Assembly: GCF_002993365.1 (NCBI RefSeq)
Contig: NZ_PVNP01000082.1
Coordinates: 1 to 64,000 of the forward strand
Origin: Marisediminitalea alba
GTDB taxonomy: Bacteria > Pseudomonadota > Gammaproteobacteria > Enterobacterales > Alteromonadaceae
DNA length: 64,000 nt
Direction of reading: 5' to 3'
Position 1 is the first letter of the stretch. Each line of letters opens with the position of its first letter. Position numbers and translations under genes: made by a program. This document shows, one piece after another, positions 53,055 through 62,358 of the stretch. The notes beneath the pieces were generated by a model. The model was not told the DNA's origin, did no database searches, and saw only the letters and a list, made by a program, of their open reading frames with translations.

Positions 53055-53684
53055 TTGGCAGGACTTGCTGCAGACAATTTAACCTGTATTAAACGTGACA
53101 GAGTATTGTTTACTGACCTGTCGTTTTGCTTATCGCCCGGTCAGCTCATCTACCTGCGGGGTCCTAACGGCGCGGGTAAAACCAGTTTATTGCGGATCTT
53201 AACCGGTTTGTCGGCGCCGGAGAGCGGCCAGTTACTGCTCGATGACGAGCCGCTCGATAAAGTGCGGGACAGATTTAATCAGCAACTGATCTATGTAGGC
53301 CACAAGGCTGGTATTAATGGTGCGCTGACTGCAATGGAAAATCTGCGCTTCTGGTGTGCCCAACACAGCACCGGCTTTATTGCGCAACAGGCCTATGAAG
53401 TCCTTGCCAGGCTAGGGCTTGTTGGACTTGAGGATGTGCCGGTAAGAATGCTGTCGGCCGGACAACAGCGCCGGGTCGCGCTTTCCCGTTTATGGCTAAA
53501 ACAAGCGACCTTTTGGATCCTTGACGAGCCCTTTACGGCGCTGGATACCGATGGCATTGAATTGCTTGAATCCCATATGCGCGAGCATGTTGCTAATCAG
53601 GGCGCGATTATTACTACCTCGCATCAGCCGCTTAGCAAGCACGCAGGTCCGTTTACCGAGTTAGTGCTGGAGTATCGATTATGA
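53055..53684 (+). CDS. ccmA: Heme exporter ATP-binding protein CcmA
   Basis: A 209-residue ABC ATPase. Walker A GPNGAGKTSLLR near residue 36, signature LSAGQQRRVALSRLW near 134, Walker B FWILDEPFTALD. It powers release of holo-CcmE from CcmC with CcmB. TTG at 53055 is the likely start; an ATG at 53048 is out of frame. First gene of the ccm operon; overlaps ccmB by 4 nt. The promoter must lie in 52900-53050, but no clear hexamer pair was found. Confidence 0.95.
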   Translation: MAGLAADNLTCIKRDRVLFTDLSFCLSPGQLIYLRGPNGAGKTSLLRILTGLSAPESGQLLLDDEPLDKVRDRFNQQLIYVGHKAGINGALTAMENLRFWCAQHSTGFIAQQAYEVLARLGLVGLEDVPVRMLSAGQQRRVALSRLWLKQATFWILDEPFTALDTDGIELLESHMREHVANQGAIITTSHQPLSKHAGPFTELVLEYRL

Positions 53685-54349
53685 ATACGTTGATAAACGG
53701 TATCTTTAAGCGGGACATGGCGCTGGCTTTTCGACAGCGTTCTGAGCTGGCCCAGCCGCTGATGTTTTTGCTCATGGTTATCACGCTTTTTCCTCTCGGC
53801 ATTGGGCCTGGGCCGGTAACGCTGCAAAAGATAGGACCAGGCGTAATCTGGATAGCAGCGATTCTCTCCTCCCTGCTGGCCATGGAGCGCCTGTTTCGTG
53901 ATGATTTCTGGGATGGATCGCTGGAGCAGTATATGCTGAGTGGTCAATCCGTGGCGGCTATAGCCGCGGTTAAGGTACTGGTGCACTGGTTAGTGAGTTT
54001 CTTACCGCTGGCACTTTTTTCACCGTTACTGGCACTATTTTTGAACCTGACGGTCGATATGTATATCGCCTTAATGCTAACCCTGGTGCTGGGCACGCCA
54101 CTATTGTCGCTGGTTGGGGCAATTGCAGTAGGGTTAACGGTAGGTTTACAACGTGGCGGTGTGTTGTTGGCGTTATTGTTAATACCGGTGTTTATTCCGT
54201 TGTTGATATTTGCCACCTCAGCAGTAGATTCTGCCGCACTCCAATTACCTTACCGGGCACAACTTGCTATTATTGGCGCCATGCTGATGCTGGCGATGTC
54301 ATCAGCCCCCTTTGCAATTGCTTATGCACTTAAAGTGAGTCAAAACTGA
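53681..54349 (+). CDS. ccmB: Heme exporter membrane protein CcmB
   Basis: A 222-residue polytopic membrane protein with six predicted segments, the permease partner of CcmA. Recognised by the N-terminal FKRDMALAFRQRSELAQPL, the MERLFRDDFWDGSLEQ loop and by its position. Overlaps ccmA by 4 nt and ccmC by 1 nt. Confidence 0.95.
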   Translation: MNTLINGIFKRDMALAFRQRSELAQPLMFLLMVITLFPLGIGPGPVTLQKIGPGVIWIAAILSSLLAMERLFRDDFWDGSLEQYMLSGQSVAAIAAVKVLVHWLVSFLPLALFSPLLALFLNLTVDMYIALMLTLVLGTPLLSLVGAIAVGLTVGLQRGGVLLALLLIPVFIPLLIFATSAVDSAALQLPYRAQLAIIGAMLMLAMSSAPFAIAYALKVSQN

Positions 54350-55107
54350 TGTGGAAGTGGTTACATCCGTATGCGAAACCTGAGCGAGCGTATCAACTGT
54401 GCGTAATGCTTCAGCCCTATTTTCTCTGGCCTGGTATTCTATGCTTAATCGCCGGCAGCATCTGGGGGCTGGCCTTTGCCCCGCAGGACTATCAGCAGGG
54501 TGATTCTTTTCGGATTATTTATATCCATGTACCCAGCGCCATTTTGTCGATGAGTACCTATGTAGCCATGGCGGTTGCCGCGTTGGTGGGCATTGTGTGG
54601 CAATGGCGAACCGCGTTTATGGCCATGATTGCGATGGCGCCTGTTGGAGCGGTGGTGACCTTTATTGCGTTGTTTACCGGCGCGGCCTGGGGTAAACCTA
54701 TGTGGGGGACCTGGTGGGTATGGGATGCCAGACTTACTTCAGAGCTGATCCTGTTATTTCTTTACCTTGGCGTGATTGCCCTGTATGGCGCGTTTGAAGA
54801 TAAGCAACAGGCGGGGAAGGCGGCCGGGGTAATGGCTCTTGTTGGTGTGGTCAATGTCCCTATCATTCATTATTCGGTTGAGTGGTGGAATACCCTGCAT
54901 CAGGGAGCGACAATCAGTAAGTTTGATAAACCCTCTATTGCGCCTGAGATGCTTTGGCCATTATTGATCGCTTTACTGGGTTTGGCCTTATTTATTGCAG
55001 CAGTGACCGTAATGCGTATGAAAAATGAAATCATTCGGCGAGAATATCACCGCCCCTGGGTGAAAGATCTGGCGGCGCGAGCGCTCGGAGATGACCATGC
55101 AGTTTGA
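54349..55107 (+). CDS. ccmC: Heme handling protein CcmC
   Basis: A 252-residue protein with six membrane segments and the tryptophan-rich periplasmic WWD domain (MWGTWWVWDARLTSELILLF near residue 124). CcmC loads heme onto CcmE. The flanking His ligands are in IYIHVPSAI and VPIIHYSVEWW. Overlaps ccmD by 17 nt. Confidence 0.96.
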   Translation: MWKWLHPYAKPERAYQLCVMLQPYFLWPGILCLIAGSIWGLAFAPQDYQQGDSFRIIYIHVPSAILSMSTYVAMAVAALVGIVWQWRTAFMAMIAMAPVGAVVTFIALFTGAAWGKPMWGTWWVWDARLTSELILLFLYLGVIALYGAFEDKQQAGKAAGVMALVGVVNVPIIHYSVEWWNTLHQGATISKFDKPSIAPEMLWPLLIALLGLALFIAAVTVMRMKNEIIRREYHRPWVKDLAARALGDDHAV

Positions 55108-55327
55108 TAGTTTGCAGGATTTTCTGGCCATGGGCGGCTATGCCCTTTATGTTTGGCTGTCGTTTGGTGTGTCTTTACTGGCGCTGGTGTGGGTAGTTAT
55201 CGACAGTGCCGGCACCCATAAAAAGTTGTTGCGCAATGCCCGTGAAGAACAAGCGCGGCAAGCCCGAATTGCGGCGGCGCGAAAGGCTCAGGCAGTGCAA
55301 TCTGAATCACAACAGACAGGTAGTTAA
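55091..55327 (+). CDS. ccmD: Heme exporter protein CcmD
   Basis: A 78-residue small membrane protein with one segment (about 18-38) and a basic cytoplasmic tail. CcmD helps release heme-loaded CcmE from CcmABC. The segment [17 protein letters not shown] is typical. Start at ATG 55091 or 55097; both lie inside ccmC. Confidence 0.9.
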   Translation: MTMQFDSLQDFLAMGGYALYVWLSFGVSLLALVWVVIDSAGTHKKLLRNAREEQARQARIAAARKAQAVQSESQQTGS

Positions 55328-55332
55328 GCAGT

Positions 55333-55803
55333 ATGAATCCAAGACGACAAAAGCGACTCGCTGCCGTTGGTGGCATTGGTTTACTGATTGTTGGTGCGAT
55401 CACGCTGATGCTATTCGCATTAACCGACAACATCGATTTGTTTTACACGCCCTCTGAAATCGTTGAAGGCAAAGAAGGGGGGAAACCGACGGTCGGTCAG
55501 CGCCTGAGAATTGGTGGCATGGTGGTACCGGGCACTGTGAGTCGGGATTCAGAATCACTGGCGGTGAGCTTTAATCTTATCGATACCGGTCCGCAGGTTA
55601 CGGTACGTTATGCCGGTATCCTGCCTGATTTGTTTCGTGAAGGGCAGGGCATCGTCGCTACCGGTGTGTTGCTGGAATCCGGTGTGATTGAAGCCGAAGA
55701 AGTTCTGGCTAAACACGACGAAGAATACATGCCGCCGGAACTCGCCGAGAAGATGAAAGGTATTAAGCATGTTAACCCCAATCAAGGAAATACAGGCTCG
55801 TGA
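55333..55803 (+). CDS. ccmE: Periplasmic heme chaperone CcmE
   Basis: A 156-residue membrane-anchored OB-fold protein. One N-terminal membrane segment, then the beta barrel ([18 protein letters not shown]), and the heme-binding motif [12 protein letters not shown] near residue 128, with the covalent His and following Tyr intact. It carries heme from CcmC to CcmF. Overlaps ccmF by 4 nt. Confidence 0.96.
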   Translation: MNPRRQKRLAAVGGIGLLIVGAITLMLFALTDNIDLFYTPSEIVEGKEGGKPTVGQRLRIGGMVVPGTVSRDSESLAVSFNLIDTGPQVTVRYAGILPDLFREGQGIVATGVLLESGVIEAEEVLAKHDEEYMPPELAEKMKGIKHVNPNQGNTGS

Positions 55804-57797
55804 TCCCCGAAATAGGTAATATTGCCGTCGCGCTGGCGCTGGTTGCTTCCATTTTATTGTCGGTCTATCCGCTGTGGGGAGCGTTCAAAGGGCACAATGC
55901 CATGATTGGCACCGCCCGTCCTCTGGCCATTGCCATGTTTAGTTTTACTGCCCTGGCATTTGGCTGTTTAGTCTATGCCTTTGTGACCGACGACTTTTCG
56001 CTTAATTATGTTGCGCAAAATTCTAACAGCCGTTTGCCGGTGTACTATAAGGTCACGGCCGTCTGGGGCGGGCACGAAGGTTCGTTTTTACTCTGGGTGC
56101 TGATGTTGTCATTATGGACAGTGGCCGTAGCCCTGTTTAGCCGCGGTATTCCGCAAATTATGATTGCGCGGGTGCTGGCAGTACTTGGCTTGGTGTCGGT
56201 GGGTTTTTATATGTTTATTCTGCTGACCTCTAATCCATTCGACAGCATGTTGCCTTATTTTCCGGTAGATGGCCGGGATTTGAATCCGCTGCTGCAGGAC
56301 TTTGGCATGATCATTCACCCACCTATGCTGTATATGGGGTATGTCGGGTTTTCTGTGGCTTTCGCGTTTGCCGTATCGGCGCTGCTTTCAGGACAGCTTG
56401 ATTCAACCTGGGCGAGATGGTCACGGCCCTGGGTAATTGCCGCCTGGAGCTTCCTCTCAGTAGGCATTGCGCTCGGGAGCTGGTGGGCCTATTACGAGCT
56501 AGGCTGGGGTGGCTGGTGGTTCTGGGATCCGGTTGAAAATGCCTCCTTTATGCCGTGGCTGGTGGGCACCGCATTAATGCACTCACTGGCGGTAACGGAG
56601 AAACGTAAGGCGTTTAAATCCTGGACAGTATTGTTGGCTATTGCCACCTTCTCGTTAAGTTTATTGGGGACTTTCCTGGTGCGCTCGGGGGTAATTGTCT
56701 CGGTACACTCCTTTGCCAGCGACCCGGCACGCGGACTCTTTATTCTGGGCATTCTGGTATTATTAACCGGCTTCAGTCTAGTGTTGTATACACTGCGTGC
56801 ACAGCAGTTAAAAAGCCCGGGCCGTTACCAACTGTTTTCTCGTGAAGTCTTACTGATGGGGAATAACGTGTTCCTGTGCGCAGCAACGCTGGTAGTGTTA
56901 CTGGGCACACTTTTACCACTGGTGCATAAAGAGCTTGGACTGGGGTCTATTTCCATCGGCGCACCGTTCTTTAATCAGATGTTCACGCTGCTGATTGTGC
57001 CCTTTGTGTTGTTTTTGGGTCTTGGACCACTAACCCGCTGGAAACACCAACCAGCCTCTCAGGTGCAAAAAACGCTATTAATTGCCTTTGGCTTAAGCGT
57101 AAGTGCCGGGGTATTAATTAACTATACCTACGATGCGCCCACTTACATGGCGGCGTTGGGGTTGGTGCTAAGTGCCTGGATCCTCATTACAACGACGTTA
57201 GAAGTGGTGCAAAGAGTGTCTGCCATGGATACCAGCCTCAGTGCATTTGAACGGCTGCGTAAGCTTACGCCGAGTCATTGGGGGATGATTCTGGGTCACC
57301 TGGGCTTTGCGGTAACGCTGATTGGCATCACGCTGGTGAGTAATTACGAAGTGGAAAGAGACGTTCGTATGATGCCGGGCGAGTCCGTCACCTTATCGGG
57401 CTACGAGTTTGCCTTCCGCAAGGTAGAGCAACGCAACGGGCCGAATTATACCGCCGATGTGGGCATTTTTGATGTATACGAGTCGGGTGATAAGCTGGTG
57501 CATCTTGAGCCTGAGAAGCGCTTGTATCTGGTACAGCGTATGCCGATGACGGAAGCCGGTATTTATTCGACTATCTTCAGGGATCTGTTTATCGCTATGG
57601 GAGAACCTCTGGACGATGGTGCCTGGGCGATACGCGTTTATATCAAACCCTTTGTCACCTGGATTTGGGCCGGGGCTGTCATCATGGCCATTGGCGGAAT
57701 ATGCTCGATGAGTGATAAACGTTATCGCATGGCTAAAGTGGCTAAAGTACGCACTGCGGTAGGCGGTGTAGCAACCGGCGAGGAGGTTGAAGCATGA
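55800..57797 (+). CDS. ccmF: Heme lyase CcmF
   Basis: A 665-residue polytopic protein with about 15 membrane segments. WWD domain [19 protein letters not shown] near residue 235, preceded by [19 protein letters not shown] near 85 and flanked by His-bearing loops. It attaches heme to apocytochrome c with CcmH and CcmI. The GTG at 55800 overlaps the ccmE stop. Confidence 0.97.
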   Translation: MIPEIGNIAVALALVASILLSVYPLWGAFKGHNAMIGTARPLAIAMFSFTALAFGCLVYAFVTDDFSLNYVAQNSNSRLPVYYKVTAVWGGHEGSFLLWVLMLSLWTVAVALFSRGIPQIMIARVLAVLGLVSVGFYMFILLTSNPFDSMLPYFPVDGRDLNPLLQDFGMIIHPPMLYMGYVGFSVAFAFAVSALLSGQLDSTWARWSRPWVIAAWSFLSVGIALGSWWAYYELGWGGWWFWDPVENASFMPWLVGTALMHSLAVTEKRKAFKSWTVLLAIATFSLSLLGTFLVRSGVIVSVHSFASDPARGLFILGILVLLTGFSLVLYTLRAQQLKSPGRYQLFSREVLLMGNNVFLCAATLVVLLGTLLPLVHKELGLGSISIGAPFFNQMFTLLIVPFVLFLGLGPLTRWKHQPASQVQKTLLIAFGLSVSAGVLINYTYDAPTYMAALGLVLSAWILITTTLEVVQRVSAMDTSLSAFERLRKLTPSHWGMILGHLGFAVTLIGITLVSNYEVERDVRMMPGESVTLSGYEFAFRKVEQRNGPNYTADVGIFDVYESGDKLVHLEPEKRLYLVQRMPMTEAGIYSTIFRDLFIAMGEPLDDGAWAIRVYIKPFVTWIWAGAVIMAIGGICSMSDKRYRMAKVAKVRTAVGGVATGEEVEA

Positions 57798-58393
57798 AGA
57801 AGATAATGATTTTCGGCGTACCGCTGCTGGCCTTTCTGGTATTGGTGGTGTTTTTGTTCAGTGGTTTGTTTTCTGATCCCAGGGAGCTTGATTCCCAGGT
57901 TAAAGGCAAACCCATGCCGGCTTTTTCGTTGCCGGACCTGATGAAACCGGAAACGACTTATACGCCTGAGGTATTCAAAGGTAAGGTAACTTTACTGAAT
58001 GTGTGGGGCGTCTGGTGCGTGACCTGCGCCGTGGAATTGCCTTATCTGACTGAGCTTACTGAACAGGAAGGGATCAGCATCGTTGGTTTATATTTCGATC
58101 AGGATCTTGATCCGGAGTTTGGTACCAAGACCTTAAACCGGGTCCAGCAGGAAGTGGAAGAGATCACCAGTCGCTTTGGTAATCCTTACCAGTTTCATAT
58201 TTTCGATGTGTACCGTGATACGGCACTGGACCTGGGCGTGACCGGCGCGCCAGAGCATTTTCTTATCGACCACAACGGTGTGATCCGTATGCATTATATC
58301 GGTGATATCAACGAACGTGTCTGGAACAATAAAGTAGGCCCGTTATACGCGCAGTTACAACAGGAAATGGCGCAGGAGAATTCAGCTGAATGA
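57794..58393 (+). CDS. ccmG: Thiol:disulfide interchange protein CcmG (DsbE)
   Basis: A 199-residue membrane-anchored thioredoxin-fold protein that reduces apocytochrome or CcmH disulfides. N-terminal anchor at residues 5-25; active site NVWGVWCVTCAVELP near residue 75 (CVTC); cis-Pro-like loop GAPEHFLIDHNGVIR near 152. The length is slightly above E. coli DsbE. Four-nt overlaps on both sides. Confidence 0.95.
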   Translation: MKKIMIFGVPLLAFLVLVVFLFSGLFSDPRELDSQVKGKPMPAFSLPDLMKPETTYTPEVFKGKVTLLNVWGVWCVTCAVELPYLTELTEQEGISIVGLYFDQDLDPEFGTKTLNRVQQEVEEITSRFGNPYQFHIFDVYRDTALDLGVTGAPEHFLIDHNGVIRMHYIGDINERVWNNKVGPLYAQLQQEMAQENSAE

Positions 58394-58833
58394 AAACAGT
58401 AATACTCACGGTCTTACTACTTATCTCTGCATCGGTTGTGGCCACTGAAGATAGCTATGAGTTTGATACGCCGCAGCAGCGTCAGTTGTTTTTGTCGCTT
58501 ACCGAGGAGCTTCGCTGCCCTATGTGTCAGAACCAGAATATTGCCGATTCTGACGCCATGATTGCCCATGACATGCGCCGTAAGGTGTATAACCTGGTAA
58601 AGCAGGGTAAAACCGGCGATGAAGTCATTGACTACATGAAGACCCGCTACGGCGATTTTATCAGTTATAAACCACCGGTAACGCCGGTGACAATGTGGTT
58701 ATGGCTGGCGCCGGTGTTATTCGCCTTGTTGGCGTTTGTAATGGTTATTGTTCGACGTAAATCGACACCGCCGGAAGACATGGCTGCCAAGCTGGCCAAA
58801 GCCGAGGCGATGTTAAAGCAGGGTGATAAGTAA
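58390..58833 (+). CDS. ccmH: Cytochrome c maturation thiol protein CcmH
   Basis: A 147-residue protein with a cleavable signal (about residues 1-18), the redox motif LRCPMCQNQNIADSDA near residue 36, and one C-terminal membrane segment at about 102-122. It holds the apocytochrome thiols for heme ligation. The short form, with CcmI as a separate gene, is usual outside enterobacteria. The stop shares one base with the ccmI start. Confidence 0.95.
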   Translation: MKTVILTVLLLISASVVATEDSYEFDTPQQRQLFLSLTEELRCPMCQNQNIADSDAMIAHDMRRKVYNLVKQGKTGDEVIDYMKTRYGDFISYKPPVTPVTMWLWLAPVLFALLAFVMVIVRRKSTPPEDMAAKLAKAEAMLKQGDK

Positions 58834-60059
58834 TGTCGTGGATGTTTATTGGGGCTGTCGTTGTATTGATAGCCGTGTTGGTGCTGCTGGTGGTTTTACC
58901 CTGGTTAAAGCAGCGTCCGGAACAGGAAAACCTGACCCAGGCTAACATTGCCGTGGTGAAGGAGCGCTTAAAGGAATTGCAGCGCGAAGTCGACGAAGGC
59001 TTGCTCAGTGAGCAGGATATGCGTCAGGCCAGTGACGAAATTAAAATTTCGCTGGTGGAAGAGCAACAGACAGATTCTAAAGGATCGGCAAACGCTTCCT
59101 TCGTATTAGCTAGTGGCGCGTTGTTGGCCTTGCTCGTGGGTGGCTTTGCTTATTTTAAAGCCAGTAATATTGAGCATTTACAGGACGCACAGGCAGCGCT
59201 TGATGCGTTACCCAAGCTCAGTGCCAAGCTGGCTGATGGGCAGGGCGAAAACTTTACCCCGCAGGATTTTCAGCAGTTGACGCTGGCTATCCGAAAGCGT
59301 CTGCAGGAAAACCCTGAAGATGGTCAGGGGTGGATGTATCTGGGCCGTATCTGGATGGTACTGAGTCAGACAGAAGAAGCCTACGCGGCGCTAGAGAAAG
59401 CGCTGCATTTCTCGCCTGATGACGAAAACGTGCGCATGACCTATGCCCGTGCACTGATGATGAGTGATGACAAGGCTCAGCTTGAAAACGCCCGGCGTTT
59501 ATTAGCCTCACTGATTGAAGAGCAACAACAAAATGATAACCTGGTACTAATGCAGGCAGTTGTAGCTGGCCGGTTAGGCGATAAGGTACTATTGGCTGAT
59601 AGTCTTGCCAGGCTGGAGGGGAAGCTTCCTGCTGACAGTCCTATCGCCATGCAGTTAACTGAAAGGTTGGCCAGTTTAAATGGAGAGCAACCGGCAAAAG
59701 CGGCCATCACCGGCTTCAATCTGACTGTAGAAATCAGTGAAGAGTTGGTAGCCAATCTGCCGGATAATGGGTTTTTATTTGTGTTTGCCCAGGATGCTAA
59801 CAGTGACAACCGGATGCCCGCTGCGGTATTAAGGTTACCTTTAGAAAATTTACCGTTAACTGTGACGTTAACCAGTGAGAATGCTATGGCACCTAATTAT
59901 TCACTGGAACAACTTTCAACAGCCCGCCTGATTGCCCGTATTTCAACGGATCAGGAAGCGCCTGCTCAACCTGGCGATCTTGAAGGTACTACGGAGGCTG
60001 CTGTGGAAAACGGCAAAGTTATCGATCAAACCATCGTAATCAACAAGGAATTAATGTGA
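58833..60059 (+). CDS. ccmI: Cytochrome c maturation protein CcmI
   Basis: A 408-residue protein with two membrane segments (about residues 3-23 and 88-106), a cytoplasmic loop between them, and a periplasmic TPR region (about 150-280; GWMYLGRIWMVLSQTEEAYA). CcmI binds the C-terminus of apocytochrome c. The C-terminal domain after residue 290 is beta-rich. Ends with a 4-nt overlap to mlaA. Confidence 0.92.
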   Translation: MSWMFIGAVVVLIAVLVLLVVLPWLKQRPEQENLTQANIAVVKERLKELQREVDEGLLSEQDMRQASDEIKISLVEEQQTDSKGSANASFVLASGALLALLVGGFAYFKASNIEHLQDAQAALDALPKLSAKLADGQGENFTPQDFQQLTLAIRKRLQENPEDGQGWMYLGRIWMVLSQTEEAYAALEKALHFSPDDENVRMTYARALMMSDDKAQLENARRLLASLIEEQQQNDNLVLMQAVVAGRLGDKVLLADSLARLEGKLPADSPIAMQLTERLASLNGEQPAKAAITGFNLTVEISEELVANLPDNGFLFVFAQDANSDNRMPAAVLRLPLENLPLTVTLTSENAMAPNYSLEQLSTARLIARISTDQEAPAQPGDLEGTTEAAVENGKVIDQTIVINKELM

Positions 60060-60913
60060 CATTATCTATGCGTCGCTTTTCGATATTTCTCCTTTTCTCT
60101 GGCGCTTTGTTTCTTTCGGGCTGCGCCAGCAATAATGCTGAGCAGCAGGCACAGGCCAGCGCGCAGGCCAACTCTGCCAGCGCACCGTCTGACTACTCTG
60201 ATCCGCGCGACCCGCTGGAGAGCGTTAACCGCGTTGTGTGGGATTTTAACTGGGAAATCCTCGATAAGTATCTGCTGCGTCCTGCCGCAACCACTTATGT
60301 CACCGTAGTTCCCGGTTTTGCCCGTACCGGCCTCTCTAATGCGGTGGAAAACCTGGCCGAACCTGCCAATATGCTGAATAACCTCTTGCAGGGGAAGGTA
60401 GGGCCTTCTTTTGATAGCTTTACCCGTTTTGTTATTAACTCGACGGTTGGTGTCGCGGGTTTCTTTGATGTTGCGGGAGCTATGGGCTTACAACGGCAGG
60501 AAGAAGAGTTTGGCGAGACCCTCGGAAAGTGGGGAGTAGGAAGCGGTCCATTTTTAATGTTACCCGCTCGGGGGCCCAGCGATCCGCGCAGCTTTACCGG
60601 GGATATTGTGGATAACCTTTATTTTCCGATGACCCTGATGACTGGTAATCTTAACGTGTTAAGGTTTACCATTGGCGCGCTGGAAGCTCGTGCTCAGCTG
60701 CTTGGTCAGGAAGGGCAGATCGAAAACGCCAGAGACCCTTACGAGCAGGTTAAAAACATCTATTTTCAGAACCTTGAGTTTCGGGTGACCGATGGTAAAA
60801 ACCTCGATGCGCAGCCCGATGAAGAAGAAGCCGAAGAGTTCGACGAATTTGAGGCGTTGTTTGACGATGTGGACCTGGAAAGTGAGCCACTGGACGAAGC
60901 AAAAGATAATTAG
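60056..60913 (+). CDS. mlaA: Outer-membrane phospholipid transport lipoprotein MlaA (VacJ)
   Basis: A 285-residue lipoprotein with lipobox LSGC at about residues 20-23 from the GTG start. The MlaA family core is seen from DPRDPLESVNRVVWDFNW to the LLPARGPSDPRSFTGDIVD block. MlaA pulls mislocated phospholipid out of the outer leaflet. The GTG at 60056 has a good AAGGA site six bases upstream; the ATG at 60068 has none. The last 35 residues are very acidic (Glu/Asp-rich), an extension beyond the core. Probably transcribed with ccm. Confidence 0.93.
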   Translation: MTLSMRRFSIFLLFSGALFLSGCASNNAEQQAQASAQANSASAPSDYSDPRDPLESVNRVVWDFNWEILDKYLLRPAATTYVTVVPGFARTGLSNAVENLAEPANMLNNLLQGKVGPSFDSFTRFVINSTVGVAGFFDVAGAMGLQRQEEEFGETLGKWGVGSGPFLMLPARGPSDPRSFTGDIVDNLYFPMTLMTGNLNVLRFTIGALEARAQLLGQEGQIENARDPYEQVKNIYFQNLEFRVTDGKNLDAQPDEEEAEEFDEFEALFDDVDLESEPLDEAKDN

Positions 60914-60920
60914 AGAGTTA

Positions 60921-60951
60921 AACAAAAGGCGCGTTAAGCGCCTTTGTTATT
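60921..60951. terminator. Terminator between mlaA and galE
   Basis: AAAGGCGC (60925-60932), loop GTTAA, GCGCCTTT (60938-60945), followed by GTTATTTT on the plus strand and by TTGTTTAAC on the minus strand. It may work in both directions between the convergent genes. Confidence 0.7.
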
Positions 60952-60958
60952 TTAAGGG

Positions 60959-61972
60959 TTAATAACCCTGTGGGTTTTGTGATTGCCAGTGCCAGGCATT
61001 TTCACACATATTCTCGAGGGTTTTCTGAGCGTTCCAGTTAAGCTCGGTAGCCGCTTTGGTGGGATCGGCATAACAGGCTGCTACGTCGCCTGAACGACGC
61101 GGTGCAATCTTGTAGTTTATAGACTTGCCACAGGCTTTTTCGAAGGCCTTAATCATTTCCAGAACGGAGTAACCCTGACCGGTACCCAGATTATAGATAT
61201 CCAGTCCCATATTCAGGTCAAGACGTTCAATGGCTTTCAAATGGCCATTAGCTAAATCTTCTACATGAATATAATCCCGTACACCGGTGCCATCCGGGGT
61301 GTCATAGTCATCACCAAATACGGCTAATTGTTCGAGTTTGCCAGACGCGACCTGGGAGATATATGGCATCAGATTATTGGGAATACCGTTAGGGTCTTCG
61401 CCAATCTGACCGGAAGGATGCGCCCCCACAGGATTGAAATAGCGTAGTAACACGATATTCCAGGCTTCGTCTGACTGATACAGATCGGTCAGAATAGTCT
61501 CTACCATCAGTTTGGACATACCGTAAGGGTTCGTTGGCTGACCAGTAGCCATATCTTCACGTAACGGTAATGAAACCGGATCGCCATAAACGGTGGCTGA
61601 TGAACTGAAAACAATGTTCTTAACGTTGTGTTTGCGCATTACATCACATAGCGCGACAGAGCCGTAGACATTGTTTTCATAGTATTCCAATGGCTTTTGA
61701 ACCGATTCTCCAACGGCTTTTAAGCCGGCGAAGTGAATGACGGCATCGATGTCATGGTTTGAGAACACCTCATCGAGCTGCTCAGTGTCACGGATATCAC
61801 CCTGTACAAATGTTACGGCTTTGCCTGTTAAGGCTGACACGCGCTTGAGAGATTCCTCTGAGGCATTACTGAGGTTATCAAATACTACAACCTCATAATC
61901 CGCTTCCAGTAATTGCAGTACGGTGTGGCTGCCGATATAGCCAGCTCCACCGGTGACAAGTATTGTTTTCAT
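60959..61972 (-). CDS. galE: UDP-glucose 4-epimerase
   Basis: A 337-residue short-chain dehydrogenase-type epimerase interconverting UDP-glucose and UDP-galactose, which supplies sugars for lipopolysaccharide or exopolysaccharide. NAD loop [15 protein letters not shown] at residues 8-22, active site Ser-Tyr-Lys in SSSATVYG and YGMSKLMVE (Y150-K154 region), and ARRSGD-like end seen as [14 protein letters not shown]. It overlaps the small upstream gene by 4 nt. Confidence 0.97.
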   Translation of the reverse strand: MKTILVTGGAGYIGSHTVLQLLEADYEVVVFDNLSNASEESLKRVSALTGKAVTFVQGDIRDTEQLDEVFSNHDIDAVIHFAGLKAVGESVQKPLEYYENNVYGSVALCDVMRKHNVKNIVFSSSATVYGDPVSLPLREDMATGQPTNPYGMSKLMVETILTDLYQSDEAWNIVLLRYFNPVGAHPSGQIGEDPNGIPNNLMPYISQVASGKLEQLAVFGDDYDTPDGTGVRDYIHVEDLANGHLKAIERLDLNMGLDIYNLGTGQGYSVLEMIKAFEKACGKSINYKIAPRRSGDVAACYADPTKAATELNWNAQKTLENMCENAWHWQSQNPQGY

Positions 61973-62271
61973 TGCTTATCCTTGTGTGACAACGATTCTA
62001 AATATTTGGCGCTTAACGAGTATTGTACAGGTTTCACAATAATGGGATACAGCAGGAAAACCAGCAATGCCCATAAAAGTGACGTCCAGTCTGCTGCAAC
62101 ACGAAGGAGTAGTGCAAACGCAGGTACAATCACCAGTAGTTTAAGAATGTTCAGTACGGTCTTTTCCGGAACCGTGAGTTTTTTTGCCGCTCGTTCCAGT
62201 CTGCGCATACGTTCTGCTAAAGGCAGGCCAGCTAAACCAGGAATATTGCGCGTCGAAAAATATAAATGCAT
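61969..62271 (-). CDS. Small membrane protein (DUF6170-like)
   Basis: A 100-residue protein with an Arg-rich cytoplasmic head ([15 protein letters not shown]) and two closely spaced membrane segments at about residues 43-60 and 64-82. It looks like the DUF6170 group described mainly in Alteromonadales; no function is known. The 4-nt overlap with galE implies co-translation. Confidence 0.7.
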   Translation of the reverse strand: MHLYFSTRNIPGLAGLPLAERMRRLERAAKKLTVPEKTVLNILKLLVIVPAFALLLRVAADWTSLLWALLVFLLYPIIVKPVQYSLSAKYLESLSHKDKQ

Positions 62272-62284
62272 AAAGTGCTCTTAA

Positions 62285-62318
62285 TAAAAAACCGCCGGGA
62301 CATGACGTCACGGCGGTT
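62285..62318 (-). terminator. Rho-independent terminator of the POT transporter gene
   Basis: On the minus strand AACCGCCG (62318-62311) pairs with CGGCGGTT (62297-62290), loop GTGACGTCATGTCC-like, followed by six T. It lies 40 bp after the transporter stop. Confidence 0.82.
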
Positions 62319-62358
62319 ATTGTATGGCAATCAGCCAGTGTTTAAAACACAGGGGGCG

